This document shows, one piece after another, positions 1-9,200 of a DNA stretch of 64,000 nucleotides. Origin of the DNA: Denticeps clupeoides (taxonomy: Eukaryota; Chordata; Actinopteri; Clupeiformes; Denticipitidae); the NCBI RefSeq assembly GCF_900700375.1, contig NC_041709.1:27135515-27199514 (forward strand), written 5' to 3'. The position numbers were made by a program, and so were the translations under genes. How positions within the stretch are numbered: the stretch's first letter is position 1; the number at the start of each line of letters is the position of its first letter. The notes under the pieces are model-generated. The model searched no databases. It had not been told where the DNA came from and saw only the letters and a list, made by a program, of their open reading frames with translations.

Positions 1-1182
1 GAATATTAGAATAAAATATTAATGCTTTCTGTACTCTTTACCTTTAGCAGTTAAGTTCTCTCTCTCTCAGAATTTCCACCTATTTCATTAGCTGTGTTGG
101 AGGAGTGCACCTCAAGTCTTCTCGTGTATCTCACCAGTGTCTTTCTTTATCCCTGTCCATTTTCATGACATCCCTGTAAGCAGCATCTCTCACTTCACAA
201 TCAAAATGGGAGTGATATTTTAATTTCTAATGCAGGAAAGAATGTGCCCTTTGCTGGATATTGCGATATCACTTGAACCTCTACTCTTCTTGGCTTCTTC
301 AGTGTGTTGATCTATTTGAGTCAGAAGACTATCCACTGGATTTAAAAAGCCTACTCTAAATGTTTCATACAGTTCTATTGGTGATCCTCTGGCTGTCTTT
401 TTTTTTTTTTTTTTTTATTTGTTGAAGAACCCAAGGACACTGCTGTAGGCATCTCTCCCTCCTTTGGTTTGTACTTGTTTGTGTTCATGTCCCATTAATT
501 ATAGCCCCTAATTTATGCGTTTTACTATTAATGAATAGAAGCAGATTTATAATGCTGTGTGTGTGTGTTTTTTCTTTCTTCCCATCTTGTTGTGATGGGG
601 CAGAATGGAGGCTGCTCAGCCCTGTTGTGGGAATTGACACAGAAAATGAGAGGATAATTTTGCTTAATTCATGAGCATTTGAGCCTAAGAAGCTGATTAT
701 CCCTCTGTGGTCTGTTGCCTATATCACCTCTTTCTCTCTCTGTCCCTCTACCCACCATCTATGCTCTCTGTCCCCCTATTAACTTATTTCTCGTGCCTCA
801 TTTACTGTCCTTCAATGCCCTTTTCCTTCTATCTCTCATCAGCCCTCTCTCCTTCCCCTCCTTTCCCGTTTGATTCCTTTCTCTCTCTCTCTCCCTCCCC
901 TTCCCTCCCAGTCTGTGGTAGCATGGTGCTGGTTTCTCCAGAGCGTGTCCTTCTCCTGTCCCAGCTCCGGCTTGTGTCTGTCTGTCCCCTCCCTCCTGCC
1001 CTCTTATGTCTCCTTCCCGCTTCGTAGCTCACCGTTACCCACATGTTGTGAGGCTGCCTCTGTGCTGGGCATTAATAACTGAATTATTTTAAACCGGCCT
1101 ACCATTAACAGGAATAGGCTAGTGAAAGAAGACAAACTGATTTGGCATAAACACCATGAAATGTAACATCTCTTTCCCCCAG
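1..1182 (+). other. ccp110 intron, no coding sequence seen
   Basis: This stretch precedes the first recognisable ccp110 exon and is read as intron. It holds a T-run near 399-416 and a pyrimidine-rich tract of about 300 bases at roughly 715-1020. The short open frames in that tract are low-complexity and look like chance products. I see no exon, repeat family or RNA gene in it. Confidence 0.5.
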
Positions 1183-2924
1183 GTGTGTGGGTCTCTGTCT
1201 CTGTTCCATTGCCCCCTGGTGGCTGCAGCGGTGAAGGGCTACCTCACACGCCGACTCCTGCGCACAGAGAGGGTGGCTCAGCTTGTCCGCACCATCAAGG
1301 TGACTCTCAATAAAACAATCAGTCAGTCAGATCAGGACAAAACAAGGACGAAAGAGGAGATGGCTAGATTGGCTAACGGTGCTGGTGAGGGCATTAGCTT
1401 GCAGCATTAATCAGGGCACATTCGTTTAATCCATGTACATTTTTTTTTTCAATTAGCCCTTAAAAGGTGACATGAGGTGACTGCATTGATTTATGACTGT
1501 AGTGATGGGTTCTAGTGCTTTGCTATTTGTCCTTTAATTAATTGATACACAGAAAGGATTGTATCATCACTGTTGTGTTCCCAGGACACCCAACAGTTCT
1601 CCCAAACTCAGACCCGGTGCTACTTAAGAACCAGACAGGATGTGGCTCTGCAGAAGAGAGTCTCCCTACAGGTATCTGTGTTTTTAAATTTATAATGCCA
1701 TGTGAGGTTTTGCATCTTGGTTTGGAATGTAATATGGTACATGAACTGATTAAGTACTTTTATCATTTATATTTCCTATTAAAAAGCCCAGTGTATTTGT
1801 TGGGCCATTGATGGTGACCATCAGTCTTTGTAATGAGCTTTTCCTTTCAATATATGTAATCCTGTGACTTTTTACGATCTGCCCTCATTAATCTCTCTGT
1901 TTTATCTCAGTTGCGTTCAGCTCGGTATGACCTCCATGACATCTTTCGTCTTTCGGCTGCAGACAGGATGCAGCTCATTGCCTGGGACCGGGAGTTGCTC
2001 AGAGAGAGACAGTTCAAGCGAATGGTAGGGTCCCGTGACACGTTAGCAGAATAACAACATACCTACACTTTCTCCGGGGGCACAAATGATCTGGCCAGAT
2101 CATGAAAGGAAAATACTCCCATTGTTTTCAAGTTTATATGAATTATTGACTGCCTTTCTCGTCCTGTTGATTATCACTCTTGAGTAAACTGCATTATGTT
2201 CTTTGGCATTGGCTCTGCTGTATGCAGGAGCTGTTGATGGACAAAGTTGAAGTATGCGCTGTTCTAATTTTGTCTCTTCACAGGAGAGGAAAGACAAGAA
2301 GGTCTGTCTCTCTACAGCCACTAGGAAATACATAGAAAGGAAGAGGGGTGCGATGTAAGTCACTGCCAGACATTTCCTGTTTAAAATCCCCCTAGGTGAT
2401 GCTCAGTGTCATGTCCTAATTGAGGGGTGGAGAGGAACGTGACAGCAGGTTGGTGAGGGAAGAGGGCTGAGACACACAGACAAGGGCTTAACAAAATGCA
2501 CAAGCAGGGCTTTTATTTACAACAGAAAACAGAACCAAGCACAACTACTAACAACATTACAGCCAAAGGAAGGGGACAACAAAGCAAAAACACAGGCGAA
2601 GGGTCCAACACACTGAGTAAACAATGACAAAAAAGTGGCAACCACAGACCTCCTGAGCATTAACTGAGGTCTCCTTATATGTGTTGTGCCAGCCAATCAG
2701 CAAGCGGTAAGGTGGAGCCGGTTGGCGTGGACCTCCACCCACCGAAGCAGCCTAGAAGAGACAGACGTGTGGAAGCATACTCCCCGATGACACAGGGACA
2801 TCCAGCAGAGTTCGCTGTTATGTCAGGCTATTTAAAATGTCTGCATTGTACCAGATGATTACTAATGTGAAATTTCACTGTTTTCAGGCTAAAGAACCCT
2901 GTTGTGGAGAGAAGACCGCGGTGA
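1183..2924 (+). CDS. ccp110: CP110 centriolar coiled-coil protein, C-terminal exons (partial)
   Basis: Five exons join in frame: 1183-1299, 1585-1671, 1911-2024, 2284-2354 and 2888-2924, with a TGA stop at 2922-2924. All introns are GT-AG. They encode about 141 residues, the C-terminal end of a larger protein whose earlier exons lie left of the window. The segment AAVKGYLTRRLLRTERVAQL, then DTQQF, then RYDLHDIF with DRMQLIAWDRELLRERQ, then LSTATRKYIERKR follow the order I know from the CP110 C-terminus. The first segment resembles an IQ-like helix. In vertebrates CP110 caps the distal end of centrioles and blocks premature cilium growth with CEP97. The call rests on recalled homology; another centrosomal IQ protein is the alternative. 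The last exon is only 37 bases. Confidence 0.72.
2407..2825 (-). mobile_element. possible solo LTR of a retrovirus-like element
   Basis: A 419-base block lies inside the last ccp110 intron. On the minus strand it begins TGACATAA and ends ATGACA, so it has TG...CA ends. It carries a TATA-like CATATAAGG and a downstream AATAAA, in the order expected of an LTR. No internal protein-coding region is attached, so it would be a solo LTR left by recombination. Clear target duplications were not found. The family is probably Gypsy-like, but that is a guess. Treated as a fossil. Confidence 0.4.
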
Positions 2925-3636
2925 AGGCCCTTCATGCATCTTCATTGAATGTTCATGTTTTTGTGAAGTTTCTTGGTTTATATTGTGGTTCCTGTTCTAT
3001 GTTTTACTTTTATATTATTTATATTGTTCTGCTGGTTTTGAGACTTGTTTTTATTTATATACTGCTCAAAAAAATAAAGGAAACACAAAAGTAAGACATC
3101 CTATATCTGAATCCACGTGCCTGTATGATGTCCCTACAATGCCTGGGTATGCTCCTGATGATGTGGCAGATGGTCTCTTGAGGGATCGCCATCTGCCAAC
3201 TCCTGGACAGTCTGTGGTGCAACATGTAATTGGTGGATGGAATGAGACATGATGCTCCAGATGTTCTCCATTGCGTTCAGGTCTGGGGAACAGGCGACCA
3301 GTCCAATGCCCTCATCTTGCAGGAACTATTGATGCACTCCAGCCACATGAGCTGTAATATTGTCTTGCATTATGAGGAACCCAGGACCACCAGCATATGG
3401 TCTCAAAGGGGGTCTGAGGATCTCATCTCGGTACTTAATGGGAGTCAGGCTACCTCTGAAGAGCACATGGAGGCCTGTGTGTCCCCCCCCAAAGGAGGAT
3501 GGATGTTGCAGGCAGCAGAACGTTCTCCATGGTGTCTCCATACCTGGTCACATCTGTCACATGTGCTCAGTGTGAATCTGCTTTCATCTGTGAAGAGCAC
3601 AGGGCGACAGGCAGGCCCTCATACCACTCTCATACC

Positions 3637-5431
3637 AATTCCTGGTCTTTTTGGACGAGATGGCATCCACCCCAACTGGGCGGGTGCCACTCAGTTGTCT
3701 AAAAAATTGGCTCATAGTCTTAGATTCAAAAAACAAAACTGACTTGCCAGAGCAGAGACCAGGCGGCAGACAGACTGGCTAAACCAAGCGTCTGCCATTT
3801 GCGTAGAGCCTCCACCCAAAGTGTACAATATTGACACTGTATCTAACTCGCTCTATTAAAACAAGAGATTCTAAAATAAACATTAATAATAAAACTCATA
3901 AATATGCTGACACTGTGTCTGTTCCACGGAATGGGCGGGGTGCCTGTTTCACCTCTGAACATACCACCAACACCTCCGATATAAGAATAAGATTATTCAA
4001 TGTTACATCTCTCACACCTAAAACGCTCATTGTTAATAAAATTATTACAGATCAGGGGTTTGATGTACTGTGCCTGACCGAAACTTGGTTAAAACAAAAC
4101 AAATTTGTAGCATTAAATTAGTCTAGTCCTCCTGGATACTGCTATGTATCCAGTCCTCCAACTGTAGGCCTTATTATTATATCATCCCCAACCCTGCACT
4201 GATACCATTTGCAGGCTCACTCTACTCTGGAAGGGGGTCCCTCTCTGTATCACTCCTTCCCAAGGTTTCTTCCTTTCTTTTTTTGTGTGGAGTTTTTCCT
4301 TGTGTGCAGAAGGGTCAAGTGTGGGGGGTGTCAACTGTAGGGCCTGTCAAAGCCCATTGAGACATACTGTATGTGATTTTGGGCTATATAAGAAATAAAT
4401 GTTGTTGTTGTTGTTGTATGTACACAAACCTCACTTAACTGGAAGAGGAGGTGGCGTCACAGTAATTTATAATGACAACCTTGGTATTACTCATAAACCC
4501 GGACATGGATTTAACTCTTTTGATATTCTACATACCAACACCTTAGAAATATTGCAAAAATAAGAAATATAATTACAATGCACGATGCAGAAAAGTTGGT
4601 CCATGTATTTATTACATCAAGGTTAGATTACTGCAATGCATTACTGTCTGGATACTCTAGTAGGTGCATGAGTAAACTCCAGCTAGTACAGAATGCTGCA
4701 GCCAGAGTTCTAACTAGAACTAGGCAATTTGACCACATCACCCCAGTCTTACAATCACTGCACTGGTTACCCATCAATTTAGGATTGACTACAAAATCCT
4801 ACTTTTGACCTATAAAGCTCTAAATTGTTTCGCCCTGCAATACCTGAGTGAATCTTTAGTTCTTTACGACCTGCCACGCCCCCTTCGATCAACGGGTGTG
4901 GGGTCACTACTGGTACCGAAAGTACAGAAGGTCACATCTGGGAGCAGATCCTTCTCATATAGAGCTCCGCAGTTTGGTGTTTAAAATCCAAACTGAAAAC
5001 CTATCTGTTTTCTCAGGCCTTCTGTTAAAGTTCCAGACACTCATTTCACTTCACTTTGACAGCACACAGACCACCAGCAGACTCCAGTGAAGAGACCAGC
5101 AGATAAATCCTGGTTCCTGTCAACTGCTAAATGATAACTCAGCATGAAACGAACCAGAGGGTCACCACAGCCACCACCACCTTAACAACTGCAGCTTCAG
5201 TGATCTTTAAATGGACCAGTAACATCATAATGGACCAGTAACATCATAATGGACACTTTTTTCTTATTGGACAAATCATCACAAACCCTGCACTGACACC
5301 ATTTGCAGTTTTTGTGGGGAGTTTATCCTTGTGTGCAGAAGGGTCAAGTGTGGGGGGTGTCAACTGTAGGGCTTGTCAAAACTATTGAGACATACTGTAT
5401 ATGATTTTGCGCTATATAAGAAATAAATGTT
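3637..5431 (+). mobile_element. L2/CR1-type LINE, internally deleted, inside a Tc1-like element
   Basis: Three coding traces run in order on the plus strand. The end of an ORF1 esterase-like region reads FGRDGIHPNWAGATQLSKKL (near 3650). The start of the endonuclease reads SLTPKTLIVNKIITDQGFDV (near 4010). The end of the reverse transcriptase reads HVFITSRLDYCNALLSG with HITPVLQSLHWLP (4590-4780). Most of the reverse transcriptase is missing. The 3' tail at 5265-5431 contains GGGCTATATAAGAAATAAATG-like sequence (here GCGCTATATAAG). A second copy of that tail lies at about 4185-4418, inside the endonuclease region, so a related element inserted into this one. The frame is broken and the element is dead. 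Confidence 0.75.
4185..4425 (+). mobile_element. LINE 3'-tail fragment nested in a LINE
   Basis: This block repeats the LINE 3' tail also seen at 5265-5431 and 44281-44516: a CACTGATACCATTTGCAGGC-like start, GTGTGGGGGGTGTCAACTG, then GGGCTATATAAGAAATAAATG. It ends in a (GTT)n run. The endonuclease coding trace continues on either side, so it is a 5'-truncated insertion of the same or a close family. Confidence 0.7.
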
Positions 5432-5928
5432 ATTGATGTGCCATCCTGGATGAGCTGCACTACCTGAGTCATGTGTTTGTGTTGTAGACTTCATCTACAA
5501 CACACCACCAGCATTCAAAAGTGACCAAAACATCAGCCAGAGAGCATAGGGACTGAGAAGTGGTCTGTGATCAAAACCTGCAGAACCACTCCTTTATTTG
5601 GGATGTCTGATTGTTGTCAGATTGACTTGGAGTTACATTGTGTTGTTTAAGTGTTCCCCATATTTTTTGTAAGCAGTGTATATTATTTGTATAGTGGTTG
5701 AAATACATTTTTATTTGTCAACTGGTTGTGTTCAGTGTTTTATCATGCATTTTGTGACTGGGTTATTATTATGCATTATACTTCAAGGACAGTATGGTGG
5801 TGCATCAGGTATCACTGTGGCCTCAGACCTCCAAGGTTGGGTGTTCCTTCAGGTTTCCTTCCATCATTCTGGAGGGCACTTTTTTGTGTTCATTTTCATT
5901 TAAAACTCCTGGTTCAACTTAAGTTGAA

Positions 5929-6093
5929 TGAAGTGAAGTGATTGTGATACACTGCAGCACAGCACACTGTCAGACACAAAATGTGACCTCTACATTTAAT
6001 CCATCACTTTGGTGACCAGTGGGCAGCCAAGACCAGCAGCCAGGGAGCAGTGTGTGGGCAAGGTTCTTTGCTCAGTGGCACCTTGGCAGTTTG
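5929..6093 (-). mobile_element. tRNA-derived SINE (family A), degraded
   Basis: Matches the common SINE of this window in reverse orientation: AAGTGAAGTGATTGTGA at the left, a GTGGGCAGCCA core, and GCTCAGTGGCACCTTGGCAG near the right end. It is diverged and lacks the tRNA-like head. Confidence 0.6.
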
Positions 6094-6159
6094 TAGGCAC
6101 TGTGATTGGCTGCTCCCCACTGGTGGATTAAGTGCTTATTAAAGGTGAGTGAGAAATCG

Positions 6160-6427
6160 TGTAGAGATCGTGTAGAGATTATGGGACAGTCTGACCAAAA
6201 AATCTTCTCCAGCACATCCCAAAGAGTCTCAATTCTTAAAATCTGGACTCTGTGGTGTCTCTTTATGATGTCTCATTCTCCCTGAAGAATGCTTTCACGA
6301 TGAGGCCAGTAAATCAAATGTATTGCCAGCTGACCTCCTTCTTTGGGATCAGAACGTTGCAGCAACCCCAGATTATAGCTCTGCCCCCCACAGGCTTGTG
6401 TGATAGGGACTGTGAATAATGGCTGCA
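6160..6427. mobile_element. decayed Tc1-like transposon fragment
   Basis: Sequence such as CAGCAACCCCAGATTATAGC followed by CTGCCCCCCACAGGCTTG, and a preceding CAGCTGACCTCCTTCTTTGG, matches by memory a family of fish Tc1-like elements. Only part of the element remains. It is interrupted at the right by the U1-like sequence. Confidence 0.5.
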
Positions 6428-6570
6428 TCACTTACTTGGCAGGGGAGATTCCATGCTCAAGTATGTGGTCTTCCCAGGCTCTACCACTACACTTTTGTAG
6501 AGCTGACTCCTGCGAATTCCGCAAATGTGGGAGTATTGACTGCATCAAATCTGATAGTGGTGGAGTGTGT
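6428..6570 (+). pseudogene. U1 snRNA-like pseudogene, 3' truncated
   Basis: The sequence follows vertebrate U1 snRNA through most of its length. ACTTACTTGGCAGGGGAGAT stands for the 5' splice-site recognition end and stem I. CTTCCCAGGCT follows as part of the next stem. TGACTCCTGCGA and CAAATGTGGGA fit stem-loops II-III, and GACTGCATCAAATCTGATAG aligns to the Sm-site region. Changes lie in functional spots: the recognition end has T for C, and the Sm site is no longer AATTTGTGG. The final stem-loop is missing and a SINE begins directly after. It is read as a retroposed pseudogene, not a working snRNA gene. No proximal sequence element was identified upstream. Confidence 0.72.
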
Positions 6571-6573
6571 AAT

Positions 6574-6813
6574 GGGGCAGTGGTAGCCTTGAACTTTAGG
6601 AAACAGACCCGTAATCCGAAGGTTGTAGGTTTGAATCCTGAACCGTCCAAGGTCCCCTTGATCAAAGGACCGTCCCCACATGCAGCTCCCCGAATGCCTG
6701 TCATGGCTGCCCACTGCTCACTAAGTCTGATGGTTAAATACAGAGGACACATTTTGTTGTGTCACTGTGTGCTGTGCTGTATTTCACATTGACAATCACT
6801 TCACTTTCACTTC
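6574..6813 (+). mobile_element. tRNA-derived SINE (family A)
   Basis: It starts GGGGCAGTGGTAGCC, has a degenerate tRNA B-box region near AGGTTTGAATCC, the CTGTCATGGCTGCCCACTGC core, and ends near GACAATCACTTCACTTTCAC. It begins within a few bases of the end of the U1-like sequence. Confidence 0.85.
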
Positions 6814-7465
6814 ATGCACCTTGCTTCTAACCCCGATTCCTGGTTATAATGCTCAACAGCTTTAAATGTGTTTAAATGAAAACATTTAATATTTCATAAT
6901 TTCAAGAAAAGAGTTCTCTTAGTGATCACTATAAGTCTGTGGTTGTAGCTAATTTACAAGCTAAATATAAGACATGCTAGTTAACATCAAATTCCCCCTG
7001 GAAATTAACTCACTGGATGAATTGAGGATCATCCCATTTATCTATTCGGCACCAGTATGTTGAGCTGGATTCCATGGGAACACTAAATGTGTCTTCCAAC
7101 ATGATAGTTTAAAAAACAAGAAGTGACTCACTGCTCCAGTTTTGGTTAAATAACTCAATAAATAAATAACTCGCCAGATGAAACATAATCATCCATGCAG
7201 TAATTGACTAATGGAAGGTGCCAGGTAGTGTGTACTGTAACACAGACTGTGATGTCCTAATGTTAATAATGGGATAAGAGCCACCTCTAGTGGTCAACAA
7301 TCTCTCGTTTTGCTGCTGTAGTTGGACTAATTTCAAGAGGATTTCCATTTCAGCATGGAGCAAGTGTAGCGGTTCTTCTTCTGCGTTGTGTAATTTTTTT
7401 TATTTCTTTTCTTGAACCGTAATGACGAGCCGACACCCAAGAGATTTTCCGTGCAAACTGTATTC
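6814..7465. other. repeat-poor intergenic stretch
   Basis: AT-rich sequence without a supported gene. No frame longer than about 60 residues has any recognised feature, and no named repeat was identified. Confidence 0.4.
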
Positions 7466-7790
7466 TGTACAAAAGCGAGGTCACATCAGAACATCGCGTC
7501 ACAAATCGCGTCTCTCTGCACCTCTCTCTCACAGCTCATGCCATGTGTCTAAGAGAACTGACAAATAACAAAGTATTTACAATACTGCATACCTGTACAA
7601 AAGCGAGGTCACATCAGAACATCGCGTCACAAATCGCGTCTCTCTGCACCTCTCTCTCACAGCTCATGCCATGTGTCTAAGAGAACTGACAAATAACAAA
7701 GTATTTACAATACTGCATACCTGTACAAAAGCGAGGTCACATCAGAACATCGCGTCACAAATCGCGTCTCTCTGCACCTCTCTCTACAAT
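7466..7790 (+). repeat. 128-bp tandem repeat, about 2.5 copies
   Basis: Units begin TGTACAAAAGCGAGGTCACA at 7466, 7594 and 7722, giving an exact 128-base period. The copies are nearly identical, so the expansion is recent. The unit includes ATCGCGTCACAAATCGCGTC and TCATGCCATGTGTCTAAGAG. The last unit is cut after about 70 bases. Part of the unit, TCATGCCATGTGTCTAAGAG, reappears at about 7919. Confidence 0.9.
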
Positions 7791-8441
7791 ATACAGTAAT
7801 AACAGAACATAAAAAAATATTCACAAAATAACACGCATGCAAAATATTCCGAATATGTACATAAATGAAATTAAAAGCAATAACGTTTTACACACAAACC
7901 CCACGCACCTCTCACAGTTCATGCCATGTGTCTAAGAGAACTAAACCGGGTCTCCAACCCACTGACCCAAGGGCACGGCCGCATCCAACCACTTTTCGGG
8001 GGTGATCAAAGTTTTAGAACCCACATAACTTTTTATAATAATCATAAATTGAACAAACAAAAATACAGAAACATATTTGACATAACCAGAAACATTAACA
8101 CATTTTAACATTCTACAATTAAACAAACACCCGGATTATCATTATAATTCCCTCACCCACATCAGAATACAGGTAAACAAAATAAAAGTCTTTAGAAAAT
8201 AAGAAAATAAAAGACACAAAAAAAGAAGAAATACATTTATAAATCTAGTGTAACCATTTAACTCCGGCACACAAGTAGTTACATTTCAGTCTTTAAGAAG
8301 ACTGAATGAGTCAAATTGTATACCACACATATCAATCATTAAAATGACTTGGTTGTGTGACTGAAGGATGTTCCATGGACAAATGTTTAGTATCTGGGCA
8401 GCAGGAATGTCCCTTTAAACAGATAATATTACACATACCTT
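7791..8441. other. AT-rich intergenic stretch
   Basis: Nothing coding is supported. A partial reappearance of the minisatellite unit lies at about 7908-7942. It is followed by a short GC-rich piece (7945-8000) in an otherwise AT-rich tract. Confidence 0.4.
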
Positions 8442-9010
8442 CAGTGTGGGTTGGGAGGTAGAATACAAAATATAAGTAACTGTATTTCGTTAAGGTTACC
8501 GTTTACATGAGTGATAATCAGAATACAGTTACTTTGTTGAAATAAATGGATTACATGGCGGTCTGATCCGCGCCCGCTGCCACCTGGACGACCGGGCCGG
8601 GCAGCACCGCGTGGAGCGCTGACCGGCGTGCGCAAAAGCCATCTGCCCGTTCCAGAGCAAGCACAAGTGTACGTAATACTGCGCGTAATAGTGTCAAACT
8701 TTTCCGCAAAATGTTCCATTTTCTTCAAGTACAGTATGAGTGCGAGGAATAATTAATTCATGCATTTTTATAATAATGTCATTAAGGTGCTTTTCAATGG
8801 CATATTTTATGTTTGTCTAATACTCTTCCACTTTTCAGCTTTATAAATAGAGAAATGGTTAAGGAAAAACAGGGCTTCTTATTATCTGTGATTGCTACAT
8901 TCATGTAGTTGTAAAAAGCATAAATACGTTACTCACGGAAACCACATTTTGGGTCATGTATTCTGTAATCTGTATTGGAATGCATTTTAAAAGTAACCTT
9001 CCCAACACTG
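8442..9010. mobile_element. hAT-type non-autonomous DNA transposon with 8-bp target duplication
   Basis: The right end reads AAGTAACCTTCCCAACACTG and the left end begins CAGTGTGGG, a degraded inverse. The 8 bases before (CATACCTT) and after (CATACCTA) match at 7 of 8 positions, the target-duplication size of hAT elements. Internal segments near both ends match the element at 16605-17355, including TTATCTGTGATTGCTACATT-type sequence. It ends about 190 bases before the sirt7 start codon. It encodes no recognised transposase domain. Confidence 0.78.
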
Positions 9011-9200
9011 CATACCTACTACTTTTTTTTACCAGACCGATGTCACCCACAGTAACGCTGAGAAGTGGATCAGAACGGCAACCGGCGCTGGTGCGCGTTA
9101 CTCGGCCGCTCCTGCAGTGGGCGCTCCTCTTTCTGCCTGTAGCCGAGTGGCTCACAGCACTCGTTGGTTTTTGTTTGAATGCGTATCAGTGACAGGAAGA

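Larger units (their letters stand above)
3058..5682 (-). mobile_element. Tc1-like DNA transposon, decayed, split by a LINE
   Basis: Terminal inverted repeats are visible: the left end reads TACTGCTCAAAAAAATAAAG and the right end is its near complement ending AAGCAGTGTA. TA dinucleotides flank both ends, as expected for Tc1/mariner. Minus-strand translation of 3326-3541 gives Tc1 transposase pieces: LHVLFRGSLTPIKYRDEILR, GPGFLIMQDN and HVAGVHQ. A further C-terminal part lies at about 3115-3260. The reading frame is broken in several places and part of the middle is deleted. A LINE occupies 3637-5431. The right part of the transposon resumes at about 5432. The same family recurs at 46886-47383. 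It sits just downstream of the ccp110 stop codon. Confidence 0.85.

Noticed and set aside
6574-6650. Possible tRNA genes suggested by A/B-box-like sequence at SINE heads
   Set aside because: The tRNA-like parts are always attached to the same SINE body, are repeated many times, and do not fold into intact tRNAs.
7466-7790. CRISPR-like array
   Set aside because: Units are contiguous tandem repeats of 128 bases without spacers, and the window is a vertebrate genome.
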